A stretch of DNA of 64,000 nucleotides from Stereocaulon alpinum (lineage: Eukaryota > Ascomycota > Lecanoromycetes > Lecanorales > Stereocaulaceae), in NCBI GenBank assembly GCA_018257865.1, contig JAEUBA010000098.1, positions 43,401 to 107,400 of the forward strand. Direction: 5' to 3'. Below are positions 19,691 to 31,600 of this stretch, in pieces. The notes below the pieces were generated by a model. That model searched no databases, was not told where the DNA came from, and was given only the letters and a program-made list of their open reading frames with translations. Made by a program: the position numbers and the translations under genes. Within the stretch, counting starts at the first letter, position 1. Every line of letters begins with the position of its first letter.

Positions 19691-21492
19691 TTACCTGCCA
19701 AGTGGTTCCCCTTCCATCACTCCATCGTCATCGTCTCGCGTCAACGTGGAGTGAAGTTTCAACTCCCGGATCAGCAACCCGCTCACCACAGCCATAACAG
19801 CGAAAGCGGCTGTTGTCATATAAGTAGCCCTCAGTGCTACCATGTAGCTAGATCTCACGGCCCACTGAAGCTGATTGGGCAACCGATCGATCTCATCGAG
19901 ACTGTCCTTGATATTACTAATGAGATCAGCCGCATTTTCCTGGTCGCCGATCTTCGTCCAGAGGTCACTCTCAAGCACACCTTGATAGACTGCCGAGGCC
20001 AAAGCTAGACCAGTGACTGATCCAGTAGACCTGAAAACATACGATAGGGACGTCACAACAGCTTGTTGTGACGTCTCTACGGCACTGATCAGAGCCAGAA
20101 GAGTCACTGTGAGCATAGCCCCAGTGGCAAGCCCAACGATAGCAAGTTCAAACATTGCTGGCCATAATGGAGTGGAAAGTCTGTTCGTACAACTCGCAAT
20201 CGTGCCTAACAACATCAGGAGCAGAATAGCCCTGAGAAGGTGCTTGTATTTGCCGGTTTTGTTTGTGATGATGCCGGCCGCTAGCGAGCCAATAGGGAAG
20301 GTGATACTGAACGGAATTAGTGCAGCGCCCGCTTGCGTGGTTGAGGCTCCTCGGGCCCGGTAGTATATAGGAATGTAGAAGATGAAGACGTAGGTTATCA
20401 GGTTAAAGAACCAGTTGGTCAAGCAGGCACATAGCACAGTTCGATTGCGCAAGAAGTGTAGTGGCAGAATGGGTTCCCGTGCAATTTTCTGCTCCACAAA
20501 TATGAAAATGCAGAGGAAAACTGCCGCAAGTGGCAGAGAGACGGACGCTACGGGGTGAGTCCATGGGACAATATTACCGCCGGTTGTGAGGCCAAGCAAT
20601 AGTAATGCCAGGGCTGAGACAAGTGTGAAAGATCCCAGGAAATCCACGCGAGTGATAGAGGCACGACCGTTCATTGGGGTGGACGGGCTATTTGACCGGA
20701 TCGTGTCCAGCTGAAACCAGATTATAATCAAAGAGATCAGTGTAAACGGTACCTGGGCAAGGAAAGCGATCTTCCAGTGCCATGTATCGTTTATGTAGCC
20801 ACCCACAACACCACCAAGACCATTTCCGAGGCCCCAGAATATGTTGCCGATACCCTGCCACAAGCCACGCTGCCGTAAAGGTATGAAGTCACTGGCGATG
20901 ATGGTGGCTATACTGTTGAGTGAACCCCCACCGACTCCTGCCAATACTCTTCCAAGGATCATGGTCCATTCCTCTTCAGCAAAGCCACAAATTAAATTGC
21001 CCACGGCAAAGAGACAATTGCTGACGAGTAGACCAGATGATCGAGAAAAGATGTCAGTAAGTTTGCCGCTTAGCGGCTGTGTTGCTGCTTGGCCGATCAA
21101 GAAAGCTGTCGCAAGCCAGGCAAGGAGGGGAAGTGAGTTGAAGCTGGTGGCAATTGGCGCTGCCAGAGTTGCCATGATCGTGCCATCTGATGGGCCAATA
21201 TCAGAAATGGTCTCACGCATTGCACAGCCAGGGCACGGTGTTATTGATGGTGCTCACCCAAGCCAGCCAAAAGAGTGCCTATCCAAACGCTTGACATAAC
21301 CCATAGCAATTGACTCGTGCTGAGTTGCTTCGAGTCGGCCGTTTCGCGGACGGCATCACCAGAACCATAGCTCTTGAAGCTATCTTTTGAAAGTGTACGA
21401 AGCAATGGGCTACTTTCTTCAACGGACGTCAGACTTGAAACTGACGGCGCTCGACTTTGCCGTCCAGAGCTTGAGGAACTTGAATCAGACAT
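19691..21492 (-). CDS. MFS transporter of the Fnx1/Vba (14-span drug or amino-acid) type
   Basis: Two exons on the minus strand. The first runs from the ATG at 21492 to the GGTGAG donor near 21257, the second from an acceptor near 21187 to 19691; the join G|AT restores AGLDGTIMATL. The N-terminal 60 residues are Ser-rich and cytosolic. The first span contains LLWVMSSVWIGTLLAGLDGTI, followed by the family signatures LATAFLIGQAATQPLSGKLTDIFSR and GRVLAGVGGGSLNS. About 13-14 hydrophobic segments can be counted, ending with an acidic tail (TRDDDDGVMEGEP). Relatives move basic amino acids into the vacuole or export drugs and secondary metabolites at the plasma membrane. Its position at the right edge of the UstYa/repeat-peptide group suggests export of the product or self-resistance (inference). 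Confidence 0.88.
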
Positions 21493-23298
21493 GCCTACAT
21501 TGCACAGGAGGGGAATTGTAGGATAGGTGTTGGAAGGTAGAACCAGCGCGGCACGCAGTAGAGGCTAATAAGTAGGCGCCAACCACTTCAGGTCGCTTGA
21601 GGCCATAGCTGTCCAAAAGTCAATGTCCAAAAATTGCGCAATCCAAACGTAGAGACAGTGCCACTTGGGGCATAGAGGGACCCTTAGTGGCAAGCCGTGG
21701 GTTTTTAGGGTCTCGGTGAAGCTCGGTGCATGACGACTGGCTGACCCACGATCGGGCCAAGCTTGCATTGAGGTTAGCGAAGCCACGCCATTCACTGCAG
21801 ATGTCCATTGATAATTAGAACACCTTCATGCACATCTGGAGATGCTCGTAGTCGGCTAAAGCGGTGTGGCGAGGGCACCAAGGCACAGCTGACAAGATCA
21901 AAGCGGACAAGCAATCGACAATCTCGGCTAGTCTTTGGCATCTTCGACATATCGCCTCACACCCCCGGGACTCTTGATTTTATAGTGTTTGCAGCCACCA
22001 ATTGCTTCTCAGCCTATCACATAGGCTTTTCACCCGAGATGTTGTCCCCTCGCCACCATATCTACCCATTCATGGTGTAGTAGGCCGTAGACGAGTATAG
22101 TCTTGGACATAATTATGGATCTTGTGTTGGGACTGGTGCAAGTGAAAGCCTAATTGTGGTCGTCGGGTGAGGCTTGTGGATCAAAGGGTTACAGCATGAG
22201 TTCCTGATTGGGGCATACGAAAGATCGTAGCATATCTATGGTCCTCGAGCTTAGCATGAGCTGGGAATAGACGCCTGTGGTGACTTCGGTGAAGGGAGCG
22301 GGGTCTCTTGTGTCGATAGTAAGCCATGGGTTCCTGGTAGTGATATGTTCTTGCGGATCTCAGGTGTCTATGGGTGGTCTCGAGAATTGAATAGGCGAGG
22401 TCGTGACAGGCACTGTTTCAACATTAGCTCCGAAAGAAGACTGGCGTGCATCTGCCGTTTGCAACGCCACTCTCCCAGCAAAAGCTCGGCAGCGGAATAT
22501 CCAGATAAATGCTTTACGCGGCGAGCTTGGGGTGGGGTGGGGGTGTCAATACAATTCAGCTTACTAAGTAGGCGCCAAGAGAACTGAACTTCCCGGTCAC
22601 GCTCGGTGTCTGTGCAATAGATCTAATTCGCCGAGTATTCGAATTTAGTAACACTCGAAATCACACCACCGAGATTCTTTCAACCACTACAACTCCACTT
22701 GAACACGGGATCCGATCACCAAAGATTTGCGGTACAGCTTCTTCATCTTAACTACTAACGCGATGTTGTGGTCCAAAACTAAGCTTGATCTCTGGGTGGT
22801 ACAGTATGAACTGGCTGTGAAACTTGCTCACCATTGTGCCTACACCGAGTGATGTTCGTTAAGGGACACCATGGATTCCATGTTTTCCGGGCTGGGAACC
22901 CCACAAGCGAACTCTCCTAAGCGAGTCCCTAGGTGGAATTAGCGCACAATTGACGGGGGATCTCCGGGGCTATCGTTTCCACGTTCTGCACCATGAAATC
23001 TTTTGTGTCTCTGGCGAAGTTGAGAACGAATGCGAGTCTTACGATTTGGGGATCGAGTTCCATAAGAAATGATTATGATGATGGAAATGTCTTGATTCAA
23101 GATTAAATACTAGTCGTGTCTGGATCTCATCTTCTATAACGCCATTGCATAGCCCACTGTCTAGGGAGTACCTCATGGTGTCCTTCTCACAACCGTGTTA
23201 CTGCCCGTTCGCCAGATGAGACGACACGAAAAATCGATGCCGAAACACCGTGCTACCGTACAGCAGCTCATCAGCCGCACAACGCCATGGGAAGATCA
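21493..23298. other. gene-poor stretch of about 1.8 kb
   Basis: No recognised gene. A short repeated phrase, CTAAKAAGTAGGCGCCAA, occurs near 21567 and 22562. Small frames (21808-22080, 22345-22587) have no motif. Confidence 0.4.
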
Positions 23299-23777
23299 TC
23301 ACTTTGGTGGCAGGCAGTCGGGGCAATCCGTTGGAACCGTAGCAGGAGTCGTGCTGCACACATCGACAGTGGTGGTAGCTTGGGCATTGACAAAGACGAA
23401 GCTCGTGGTCTCAACGACCTTTGAGAGTACACAGTCAGCAGGCTCTGATCGTCTGCTCTCAGTCTTAAGAGGACTTACAGGGCCATGCCCGAAGCAGTCT
23501 CTGGGAGTGACGGTCACAGCACTACAGCCTTGGCAGTCGAAGGTTGAGGTGGATGTGAAGGTGAAAGGTTGTTCGTATACAGTGATGGTCTCAGTGGGGC
23601 CACCAGGAAGTACACATGAACTGGTAGTGAAGGTGCAGGTACTGGGGACATCCTGGGCAGAGATACTGAGTTCGGACGAGGGATTAGTATTGAGAATGAT
23701 ACTGTGCGACTAGGTCGATAGACTTACAAAGCTGCAGCGCAAGCAATTGTGCTTGCTACAATGGTGGAAAATTGCAT
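23299..23777 (-). CDS. small secreted Cys-rich protein
   Basis: Three exons on the minus strand: ATG at 23777, donor after GCAGCTTT, acceptor just before TATCTCTGCC (near 23675), second donor after GGGCATGGCCCT (GTAAGT), acceptor at CTCAAAG|GTCGTTGAG, stop at 23299. The product is about 120 residues. It starts with a signal peptide (MQFSTIVASTIACAAAF), then a Thr/Ser-rich mature part with about nine Cys, including STCTFTTSSC, DCQGCSAV, RDCFGHG and PTDCPDCLPP. This is the usual look of a small cell-wall or effector-like secreted protein. No family recognised. Most of the apparent plus-strand frame at 23195-23713 is its antisense. Confidence 0.7.
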
Positions 23778-25225
23778 ACTGAATTGGGCTGAAGTTTCCT
23801 TAGGTATTTTGATGGGCTTTCTTTTGAGTTGAAATGGAGATTGCTGGAGGAAGTAATACAATTGATCATTATATAGACAGAGAGATTAGGTGCGGGCTCA
23901 ATCGTACAATACGACAGCGGACTTGATATCGAAGGAGCAATCAGCTCCGTCTTACTCTACGCACTTTCTACGATTGCACCAACCAAACTCCGTCTGACTG
24001 AAGACTGACTGGAATCCATACCTTGCAGACCTTCTCTTCGAGATTGCGGCTGCAGACCGCCTGAAAGCCTCGCGTATATTGTGGCCATGTCAGTGACCAA
24101 TCATTTGCGCTGTTCCTGTTGAGTAACGCGCTCAACGTGCAAGGTATTTCCGTTACCCTCCGCGAAGCGGCGCAGACACATACCTGGTGACAGCAGAGAT
24201 TTCAAGATGAGGCGGATGGTCTAGCATCGATTCAACACACTGTTCCTTCACGCCGCAAAGCTTGCCGAAGATGGGAAGTAAGCACCTATGACGCGAGCCG
24301 AATTACTTAGGTATGCTTGCCGATTATGTCGGGCAAGCTCCCCCGCTATGAATTGTACGTCTTACCACGTATAAGAGTGCTACGTGAAAGCTCAATGACA
24401 ATCGGATCGTTACTGTAGGGGCCTGATCCATGACCTAACGCGCAAAGTTAGCGTTGCCCGGAATTTGCGTAGCCTTTCGGGTAAGCCCAGTGTCGCATCG
24501 TGCTTACGCTCATAGGTGCGCCGACATCCCGATTATTCTTCCACGTGCTTCGATAGATGGCAGCGCCAGTCAAGGCACGTGTACAAAACGTGCTGAAAGT
24601 ACAGGTTGTTAGGAAGACTGTACGCACAACCCATCTTCTAAACTTAACAAAGTCGTCTCCCAAGTCGGGTAATCACAGTATCATCGCGAGACCCGTGAGA
24701 TCAAAGGAGCTGACACGTGAAACGGCGAACGGACAAGAGAGGCCGGCCATACGCCCACGCCAGCATCAGCTTACGCAGCTTACTTTGAGTGGAGGGATCC
24801 CGCTCTGACTCGTAACCAATGACTTAGGTAGCGACAGCTCTATCAACACATTCCCCTCGTTCCAAGTTCGTCCCCTATCCACATCTAACGTGTGGATCAC
24901 AATCCTAGTCATACACAAGGAAGGCGAACGCACATCCCCAACATCCCTACGAAATCTGAGTTCTCGCACGTTAGTTCGCGTAGAAAGCACGAACGATGGT
25001 TATGTCATTATATTAGAAGTTTTGCTTGGAAGTGTTCTATTGAGAAGTCGAAGTGAAACCCTCACGTGCCTTGACTGGGATTACTTCTCTAGTGCAGCTC
25101 ATGTGATGAAAGTGGAAAGGACATCTTTTTGATGTGACTCTCGGATGGTGACATGGGGCTTGAGATTCAGCCACAGTAGACTTAGGGCTATCAGGTCATG
25201 TGATACCCATTATCATGGGGTCTCT
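23778..25225. other. gene-poor stretch of about 1.4 kb
   Basis: Promoter of the small secreted protein, then DNA without a supported gene. Frames at 24448-24663, 24557-24808 and 24890-25132 overlap and have no motifs. Confidence 0.4.
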
Positions 25226-25375
25226 GTGAGGGTATGATGGGGTGGTATATGTCAAGATTTTATTGATCGAAGACTGAAAACGACAGAAGAGAATGTCCAT
25301 ACTAGGGAAATTTCCCATGTGGGCAGGGAGAATTCTAGCGAGACCGTTCTCCAAGCGCCAAGCTCCGCCAGCTTT
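25226..25375 (+). repeat. dispersed repeat, copy A (uninterrupted)
   Basis: Matches 30619-30742 plus 31146-31180 in the same orientation: shared blocks include GAGGGTATGATGGGGTGGTATATGTCAAGAT, CTAGCGAGACC and AAGCGCCAAGC. It retains the empty site (GCGAGACCGTTCT) for the transposon that interrupts copy B. Confidence 0.75.
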
Positions 25376-25610
25376 CACATAGGATCAACAGGGGAAGGGG
25401 TGATTTGACCAATCGCACTTCACGACAAGACATTGCTTAGTATTGCTAACCTGGGTTCAACAATCTTTCCTCATTATAAGGCATAGATGCGTCCATAATT
25501 GCCGGGACTTCTCATCAGTGGTACCCAAATCCTTTTGAATCGGAGCGAGAGTTTCTCATTCATTCCCTTCAATAGCTCTCGTCCTCACTTTTCTTTCCAT
25601 TTCGCCACCC

Positions 25611-26351
25611 TCAAGTCGTAACATTAAACGTGCCCTGAACACAGAATATCCTCTTTCCCTCCTGCGTTGTCGCCTCCGCGCGCAAATCATACTTTCCCTC
25701 CGGGATCTCCTGTGGCGAGAGTGGCATCGGCGGACTTTTCACCACCGCGTACCCACCCCTAATTTCAGGAGGGCAGGAGCGGTGTGGACGGGACATATTT
25801 CCATAGTGTGGGGGGTCCACGCCGGGAGTGGGCGTGGGCATGGTGAGGTGCTGGAAGATGTCAATGTCGCACAGCGGGGCGTTGTAGAGTGGGGAGAGTT
25901 CCTGGCGGCCGTTTACGCTGCCAGTTATGTTGAGCCATGGGTTCGCTCCGGTTTTGGAGGTGAAGTTGCCGATAAAGCGAGTTGTTGTATAGAAGCCACT
26001 ATCTGGAGTTAGTGTCCTCAATGACATGGGTGTTCAATTTGGAGAAATTTTCGGTTCCTTTATCTCTTGAATTTTGCAAGGACGGAAGTTGGGAAACGCG
26101 GTCTCACGCGATGTTACTCACATCCGTACATTCGTAGGTATAAAGTCGAATTGGCGGATTTGAAAGATGTCATTGCTAGGGTCAGAGCAGTAATATGCTG
26201 GTGACTCGCCGGGGACTTTGATGGCGTTTAAGGTTGATGTAGCTATTGTTGGGGCTTGCTGGCTGAGGGGTGCCTCTGGTACTGGTCCCAGTGAAATTAC
26301 TTGGCGAAGAAGGAGCAAGGTGCCGGTAAGAATGCTGACAATGGGAGTCAT
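25611..26351 (-). CDS. secreted ML-domain (MD-2-related lipid recognition) protein
   Basis: Two exons: 26351 down to the GTGAGT donor near 26119, and from the acceptor CATTGAG|GACACTAAC near 26015 down to 25611. The N-terminus is a signal peptide (IVSILTGTLLLLRQVISLG). The mature protein has YYCSDPSNDIFQIRQFDFIP, PLCDIDIFQHL, and at the end LSPQEIPEGKYDLRAEATTQ with FCVQGTFNV. These follow the order of the phosphatidylglycerol/phosphatidylinositol transfer protein family (NPC2-like), with the disulphide Cys and the IPxGKY motif. It probably binds a sterol or phospholipid outside the cell or in the vacuole. Identity is divergent from the housekeeping PG/PI-TP, so its ligand is open. Confidence 0.65.
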
Positions 26352-27881
26352 TGCGTAAGATTTTCGTAATTGGTGAAGGAATACGTGTCTAGAGGTTGGT
26401 GTATGTCTAGCAATTACCGTCTTCTCCAGCGATCTGGCAAGCTGTGCTTCAATGTTTTCCCGTCAATGGTATTCCCTAGACTGGCATGTGAGAGACCAGA
26501 AGAGTGGAAGGACACAGGAGGCACCGATGACAACGTTATTTCCAGTTGGATCCGAGATGCACAAATAGGTAGGAATCGGAGGTAGCCTAGGAGATGCACG
26601 CGCCCTCCCCTGACTTAAGCGCCAGGCTCAAACTCTGCCGCTGAAACGAAATCGCCACCCACCCAGCCTTGCACAGCCCAGCAGATGGACATCATGTGCT
26701 TGAATCCTGGCGGCTAAACAATTGACACCTCTTCGCCGGCTGACGAAGGTCGCATTCATCGACCACGACTACTTGGTCATAGGGACCAACATGACCAATA
26801 TCGGTTCACAGGCTGCATACGTTGGGGTCCTTGGGGATGAAGTCGGCAGATGTTCTTCGCAGAGTCCATACTGAATCGCCATCCTCAGGTCCGTCTGACC
26901 GAGGATCAAAAGGGAGCTGCCTGCTATAACCGATATCAGCCAACGACTCTTTGTCACCAGCATCAGCCAACTCTTACCGGAAGCGCAAGGAAATCATTAG
27001 CCGCCAGGATGGTTCGAAGGGAGAACCTAGCCCCAGAGGAATCAGTGGGAGGCGGAAACAAGGCACCCGATTGACTAAGGTGCGACACCTTACACTATGT
27101 ATCTTCTCAAATAATCTGACTGGCAGCACGCGCTTGCTAAATGAAACGCGCCGTAAGACCCTGGCGCCAACTTTACATTGCATCCCTTTTGGAAAATTCG
27201 AGGCTTTAGTTGATCCTCAGTCGCCAGAGATCACATGACTATCGATGTGATCCTAGCAGCGACGCACAGCTCGCATGGAGTGCATGCGCTATGATTCTCA
27301 AGTAGCTGTGGATGCATGAAGCAAGTGCTCAGGACCAGACGTCGAAACAATATGAGTCCTTCACCTCGCCAGGCTCGACCTCTTCAGGTCGGGACTTCCT
27401 GTCGTTACACAGCCTGCACTCTGACGTGCTTACCTGCGTTCCGAAATGACAATCAACAAAATGGGACTTTCACAGCCGGGCTGCCAATATCGTCACTCAA
27501 GCCCACAGAATCCTATCATGGAGCCGCTTTCGCAGAGGGCCCGTATTTTGCTGTTGCTCCCACTTTCCCTGAAGGACGAAACTAATCTGATCCTTATTTC
27601 ATCCCAACACATACGGCCTGAGTTTCAGCATTCTCATGAGCGGAGGCTGGTCCCCATGCCTCTTCCAACAGGATCGTGATGCATGCTGTTTCGACGAGGC
27701 CTGGTTGTTTCCACGCCTCCCCAACAACTCACGACCAATCTATCTTTGGATAGAGGCTTAGACTGTATTCTCTGGTCTATAAAGGCGTGGATCCTCAAGT
27801 GCATGATGGCCAGGCCAAGACTGGTCTTCTTTTCAAAGGCTCCATCCCAAACATTGCCCAAGTCCCATTGCGGCCCCAAAA
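26352..27881. other. intergenic between divergent secreted-protein genes
   Basis: About 1.5 kb holding the promoters of the ML-domain gene (minus) and the SGNH hydrolase gene (plus). Frames of 60-95 codons exist on both strands without motifs. Confidence 0.4.
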
Positions 27882-30318
27882 ATGGCAGCACAACATCTTA
27901 TTCTAGCTATGCTCATCGGTAGCAGTCTTGCTACTCGTCTCGAAACTCGTGACACTGATCCCGTAGCATCGGCGATTGCCGCTGCTGGCGTCCCAAAATA
28001 TGTTGCTCCGACCACCATAAACCGAGACATCACCGACTGGCTAGCTATCGGAGACTCCTTTTCGGCAGGACCCAGTGCTGATATTCCTGCCGATGAGCTG
28101 GAATATTGGTGCAGTCGCTTCAAGCAATCATATCCAAATCAGATGAACAATGATCCACGCTTTCCAGGCCATTCCTCCTCTCGCACCTTCGTCTTTGGAG
28201 CCTGCACTGGCGCCAAGATGCAAGACATTGTAGACAAACAAATCGAGCTTGGTACACCTGATTTGTCCGCGACGTATCCGAAAATTGGAACGCCTCAGAT
28301 TGGGACTTTGAGTTTCTCTGGGAATGACCTTGGATTTGGAGATGCAAGTATCGTGTTGGATCACCGTTTGAATAAATACTGACATGAATCAGATCGTCAA
28401 TGCTTGCTTGTACCACTGGGTTAATTATGGGGTACGTCGATCACCTAGAATTTGCTACAAGGCTACTAATCAGACCCACAGCATTGCACCCAGCTGTTGA
28501 AAGACGCTCATGCAGCGCTCGATGATCCTGCCAAGATCTTTGAGTTAAAATTGCTCACCACGATCGCCCAGATTTTGATCAGGATCAGGGGTGTCAATGC
28601 ACAGTTTCAGCTGTGAGTCATCTCGCGACATCTAGATGTTCCTTTCTGCAATCTTCTTTCTGTCTTTATAGTATTTCAACAGATACTGATTTCATTGATC
28701 CGTAAAGATATATCACCGGCTATATCCGATTCTGGAATGACCAAAATCCGCAATGCAACAGTGTCAACTGGGCGCCGTGGTATGCGTCACCTGCATTTCA
28801 GACTATAGCACTTCGCTCGGATATGAACTCCTTGGTGGACGCGTGAGCAAAACCTAACGAAGGAAAGATTTCTTCAGCTAACAAACGTTAGCCTTAATGC
28901 GCTGCTCAGCACGGTAGTAGATGCATTGTACAATGCTCTTGGTGGGGGCATTTATTATGTCGACGGATTCCAACAGGCGTACGATAACCACCGATTCTGT
29001 GAGGTAGAGGCAGATGCCAGCTACCACGAAAGTCCGACTCAAGCGAGGACATGGTTCATCCATTATGACAGCCCGTACGAGAATCCTTCAGTCACTGGCC
29101 TTGGTAATGGTAGCTTTTTCGACCAGGTGGATTCTGTCCTGATCCCGCCAAAGAATGGTCAATCAACAGCAGATCAAATCAAGGCTGTCGATGGAGACCT
29201 TGCAAAGATAAATTCTGCCTACAAAGATGTGGACTCCATGACTGCTACGCTCACCAAACTAGCCCAAGATGACACGAAGTACTCGTTCCTACCCATCACC
29301 TGGCTCCGTGTCATGCATCCTAAAGGCTCAGGTTACAAGCCCATGTCAGATGCTGTTATTGACGCTGTGCTTAGATACGGTGCAGCTGGCGCAGGTGGTA
29401 GCGGTGATGGCGGCTCGCCTGGCACACAATCGCCGGGTCTCACGTGTACTACGGGCGCCAACGGTAACAACAAATTCCTTGCTCGTGATGACCTCAACAA
29501 CCAAATCGGCACATTCTATGATGTTGCGGCCCAACAAGGCGTGCAAGACCATAATAGTGGATCTATTGTCCGTACGTATAACCAAGGTCAGCGGTACGAA
29601 GTCATTCTTGCGATGGACTGGCCATCTGGTCAGGATATTACACAGAACATGAAACAGAATTGCATAGACGGCATGACACTCATCATGGACAGTAAGTCGC
29701 CAGTCATCATCTGAAACGTTCAAACCAATTGCTGATACAATGTGCAGGCTGCGACGGAAATGACCCCAAGAACCCTTTGGATTGGAAGCACGGCGGAACC
29801 AACGGGGTCGGTAATATCTTGTACCATGTCGTTCCCTCAACCGATCAAGGCTACACGCCGGGCAACTGCACCTTCCATTTGCAAGAAGATGAGTCCTGGC
29901 ATGGTTCCAACTCACCCGGCTTTGAGCGTCACTGGGACTTTCATCTCGAAAGATTGACGCTCGATGACGGCGCGGGAGCCACCATCGGCACGTCCCCGCC
30001 TGGCTCCCCCATCGATGCTTGCGCCGGCAACTCCTTTTCCTGGAACACCAAGCTGCCCAACCCGCTCGTCATGACGCCCGAAGCGCAGGGTAACCCGGCA
30101 GACTACATTCAATTCACCATCGGCACGGAGGGCTGGCCAAGCTCTCAGAATGATGATACGAAGATGCCATTTTGTAACGTTGGAGGCTTTGATACCCAAT
30201 ATAGTCCTGATGTAAGCCTTTCCTCCCTCCATCTCCCTCTCCGAATTTAACCTGTATGTGAGATGTGAGCTGACAGGCTACGCAGAATCGGAACATGGAC
30301 TGTTGGTTCAATTGTTAA
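27882..30318 (+). CDS. secreted SGNH/GDSL-type hydrolase with a long C-terminal domain
   Basis: A multi-exon plus-strand gene of roughly 690 residues. The signal peptide (LILAMLIGSSLA) is followed by block I of the SGNH fold, WLAIGDSFSAGP, with the catalytic Ser. FVFGACTGAKMQDI and the block III-like LSFSGNDLGF come next, then after an intron IVNACLYHWVNYG. Further exons carry YIRFWNDQNPQC and the His block RVMHPKGSGYKPMSDAV. After a Gly-rich linker, a second domain begins CTTGANGNNKFLARDDL and continues past an intron at about 29690 with DPKNPLDWKHGG. The last exon (about 30286-30318) adds NRNMDCWFNC. Introns are visible near 28350, 28435, 28612, 28787, 28840, 29690 and 30212; exact ends of the middle ones are approximate. 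Substrate unknown; likely an ester of a lipid or wall sugar. The C-terminal domain is not one I recognise. Confidence 0.75.
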
Positions 30319-30618
30319 TGAACGCATCCTAGGGTTGCGCCTCTGCGGGGGCATTTTAGCGTTTCAGTTACTGCATCGTGCCATCATACAATCATGCGTG
30401 ACTTCCGTCTTTAGAAAAGCGTGGCGGTTTTGTTCCGGCGGGCTTGTACGAATAGATGACTCTGTTTTTCAGACTGTGTTCAGTCGCCTAAAGCTTTAAA
30501 CGTCCCGTGAGCGGTTACCCAAAGCACGTAGCTTAGGCTCGAGCCTCCCAAGGATTCTTTCACATCACGAAGTTTATCCCGTGTTGCTAAAGACGCTTCA
30601 TTTCCATTCTTTGCCCCT

Positions 30619-31180
30619 ATAAGGGTATGATAGGGTAGCATGTATCAAGATGTTATAAATTAGAAATTGAGGGCGACAGGATATAATATCTAGACTAGAA
30701 AAGTTTTCATCTGTGGGGAGGAAGACATCTAGCGAGACCATGGGGTCACAGCTCGACAGGGGTCAACACTAGGTCGTCGGGGGTCCCTAGTCTAGCTCCC
30801 GCTGAACCTCGGCAGGGGTGAGAACCTCATCCAGGGTCGATACCCAGAATATGCTAAGCATATACCGAGCATGTACCCCATAGATTTAGGGAGATTAGGG
30901 TAGGTACTTGACGCAGTCGCCTCCTAGGAACGCCGCCGGAGGTATAATTAGGGTCAAGGTCAGTAGTTAAATAATTAGGGTAGTTAGGGCATATACTCAG
31001 CATATACGAATATTAGGGGGCAAACTCCGGGGATAGTATAGTAGCATATACTAAGAGCTCGTCTGGGGTGACGATTTTACTTTTTGCGGGAGCTAGACTA
31101 GGGACCCCCGACAACCTAGTGTTGACCCCTGTCGAGCTGTGACCCGCGAGAGGGTTTTCTAAGCGCCAAGCATGCTTGGC
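30619..31180 (+). repeat. dispersed repeat, copy B, interrupted by a transposon
   Basis: Left part 30619-30742 and right part 31146-31180 align to copy A at 25226-25375 in the same order and orientation. The 403 bases between them are absent from copy A. The two copies flank, as direct repeats, a 5-kb segment with the ML-domain and SGNH hydrolase genes. Confidence 0.75.
30743..31145. mobile_element. 403-bp non-autonomous DNA transposon with 60-bp TIRs (MULE-like MITE)
   Basis: Terminal inverted repeats lie at 30743-30802 and 31086-31145 and match at 59 of 60 positions; outer ends read GGGTCACAGCTCGACAGGGG. The interior has no coding frame. GCGAGA occurs on both sides (30732-30737 and 31146-31151), and the best target duplication is 9-11 bp with mismatches (GCGAGACCATG against GCGAGAGGGTT). 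Copy A of the host repeat has this target once. Long TIRs with a duplication of about 9-11 bp point to a Mutator-like origin; the class is inference, the structure is seen directly. Confidence 0.88.
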
Positions 31181-31600
31181 ACCCCTTCCCTTTCGACAAT
31201 TCCGCCTATTTTCACGTGGGAACTTCACTAAGATGCCTATGGCCGAGCTGTCCCGCAAGGTCTATTATTGTATATTAGTGCAATGAGTGCATGGTCTTGA
31301 TAGCATTGTCTTCATTTTCCTCTCCTCAACAATATGTACATAGCAACATCACAATGCCATTTTTATTCAGCGCAGCCCATAGCTCGACCACGGTGAACGG
31401 CCTGCACGCCTGCCACCATGTCTTATCAACAAGCCTTGAATACAATGATTGAATATGCATGTAGAGATATTTGTGTGGCTCGTAACCCTTCGCTAGCATG
31501 ATCCCCTCGCTAAAGTGCACACAGGATCCAGCGCCTCTTGCAAATGCCCGATGATGTATTATGTAGCAGGTATCGTGAAATGAATCGAGGGTGAGTTGCA

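Larger units (their letters stand above)
30319..31600. other. intergenic region holding the repeat and transposon
   Basis: Apart from repeat copy B and the inserted element no gene was seen. It is the shared 3' region of the SGNH hydrolase gene and the TOM1-like gene, which converge here. Confidence 0.5.

Noticed and set aside
23195..23713. 172-codon plus-strand ORF
   Set aside because: It is mostly antisense to the three-exon secreted-protein gene, whose signal peptide, splice sites and Cys pattern are far more convincing.
25196..25378. 60-codon minus-strand ORF
   Set aside because: Entirely within the dispersed repeat; a related frame in copy B is broken.
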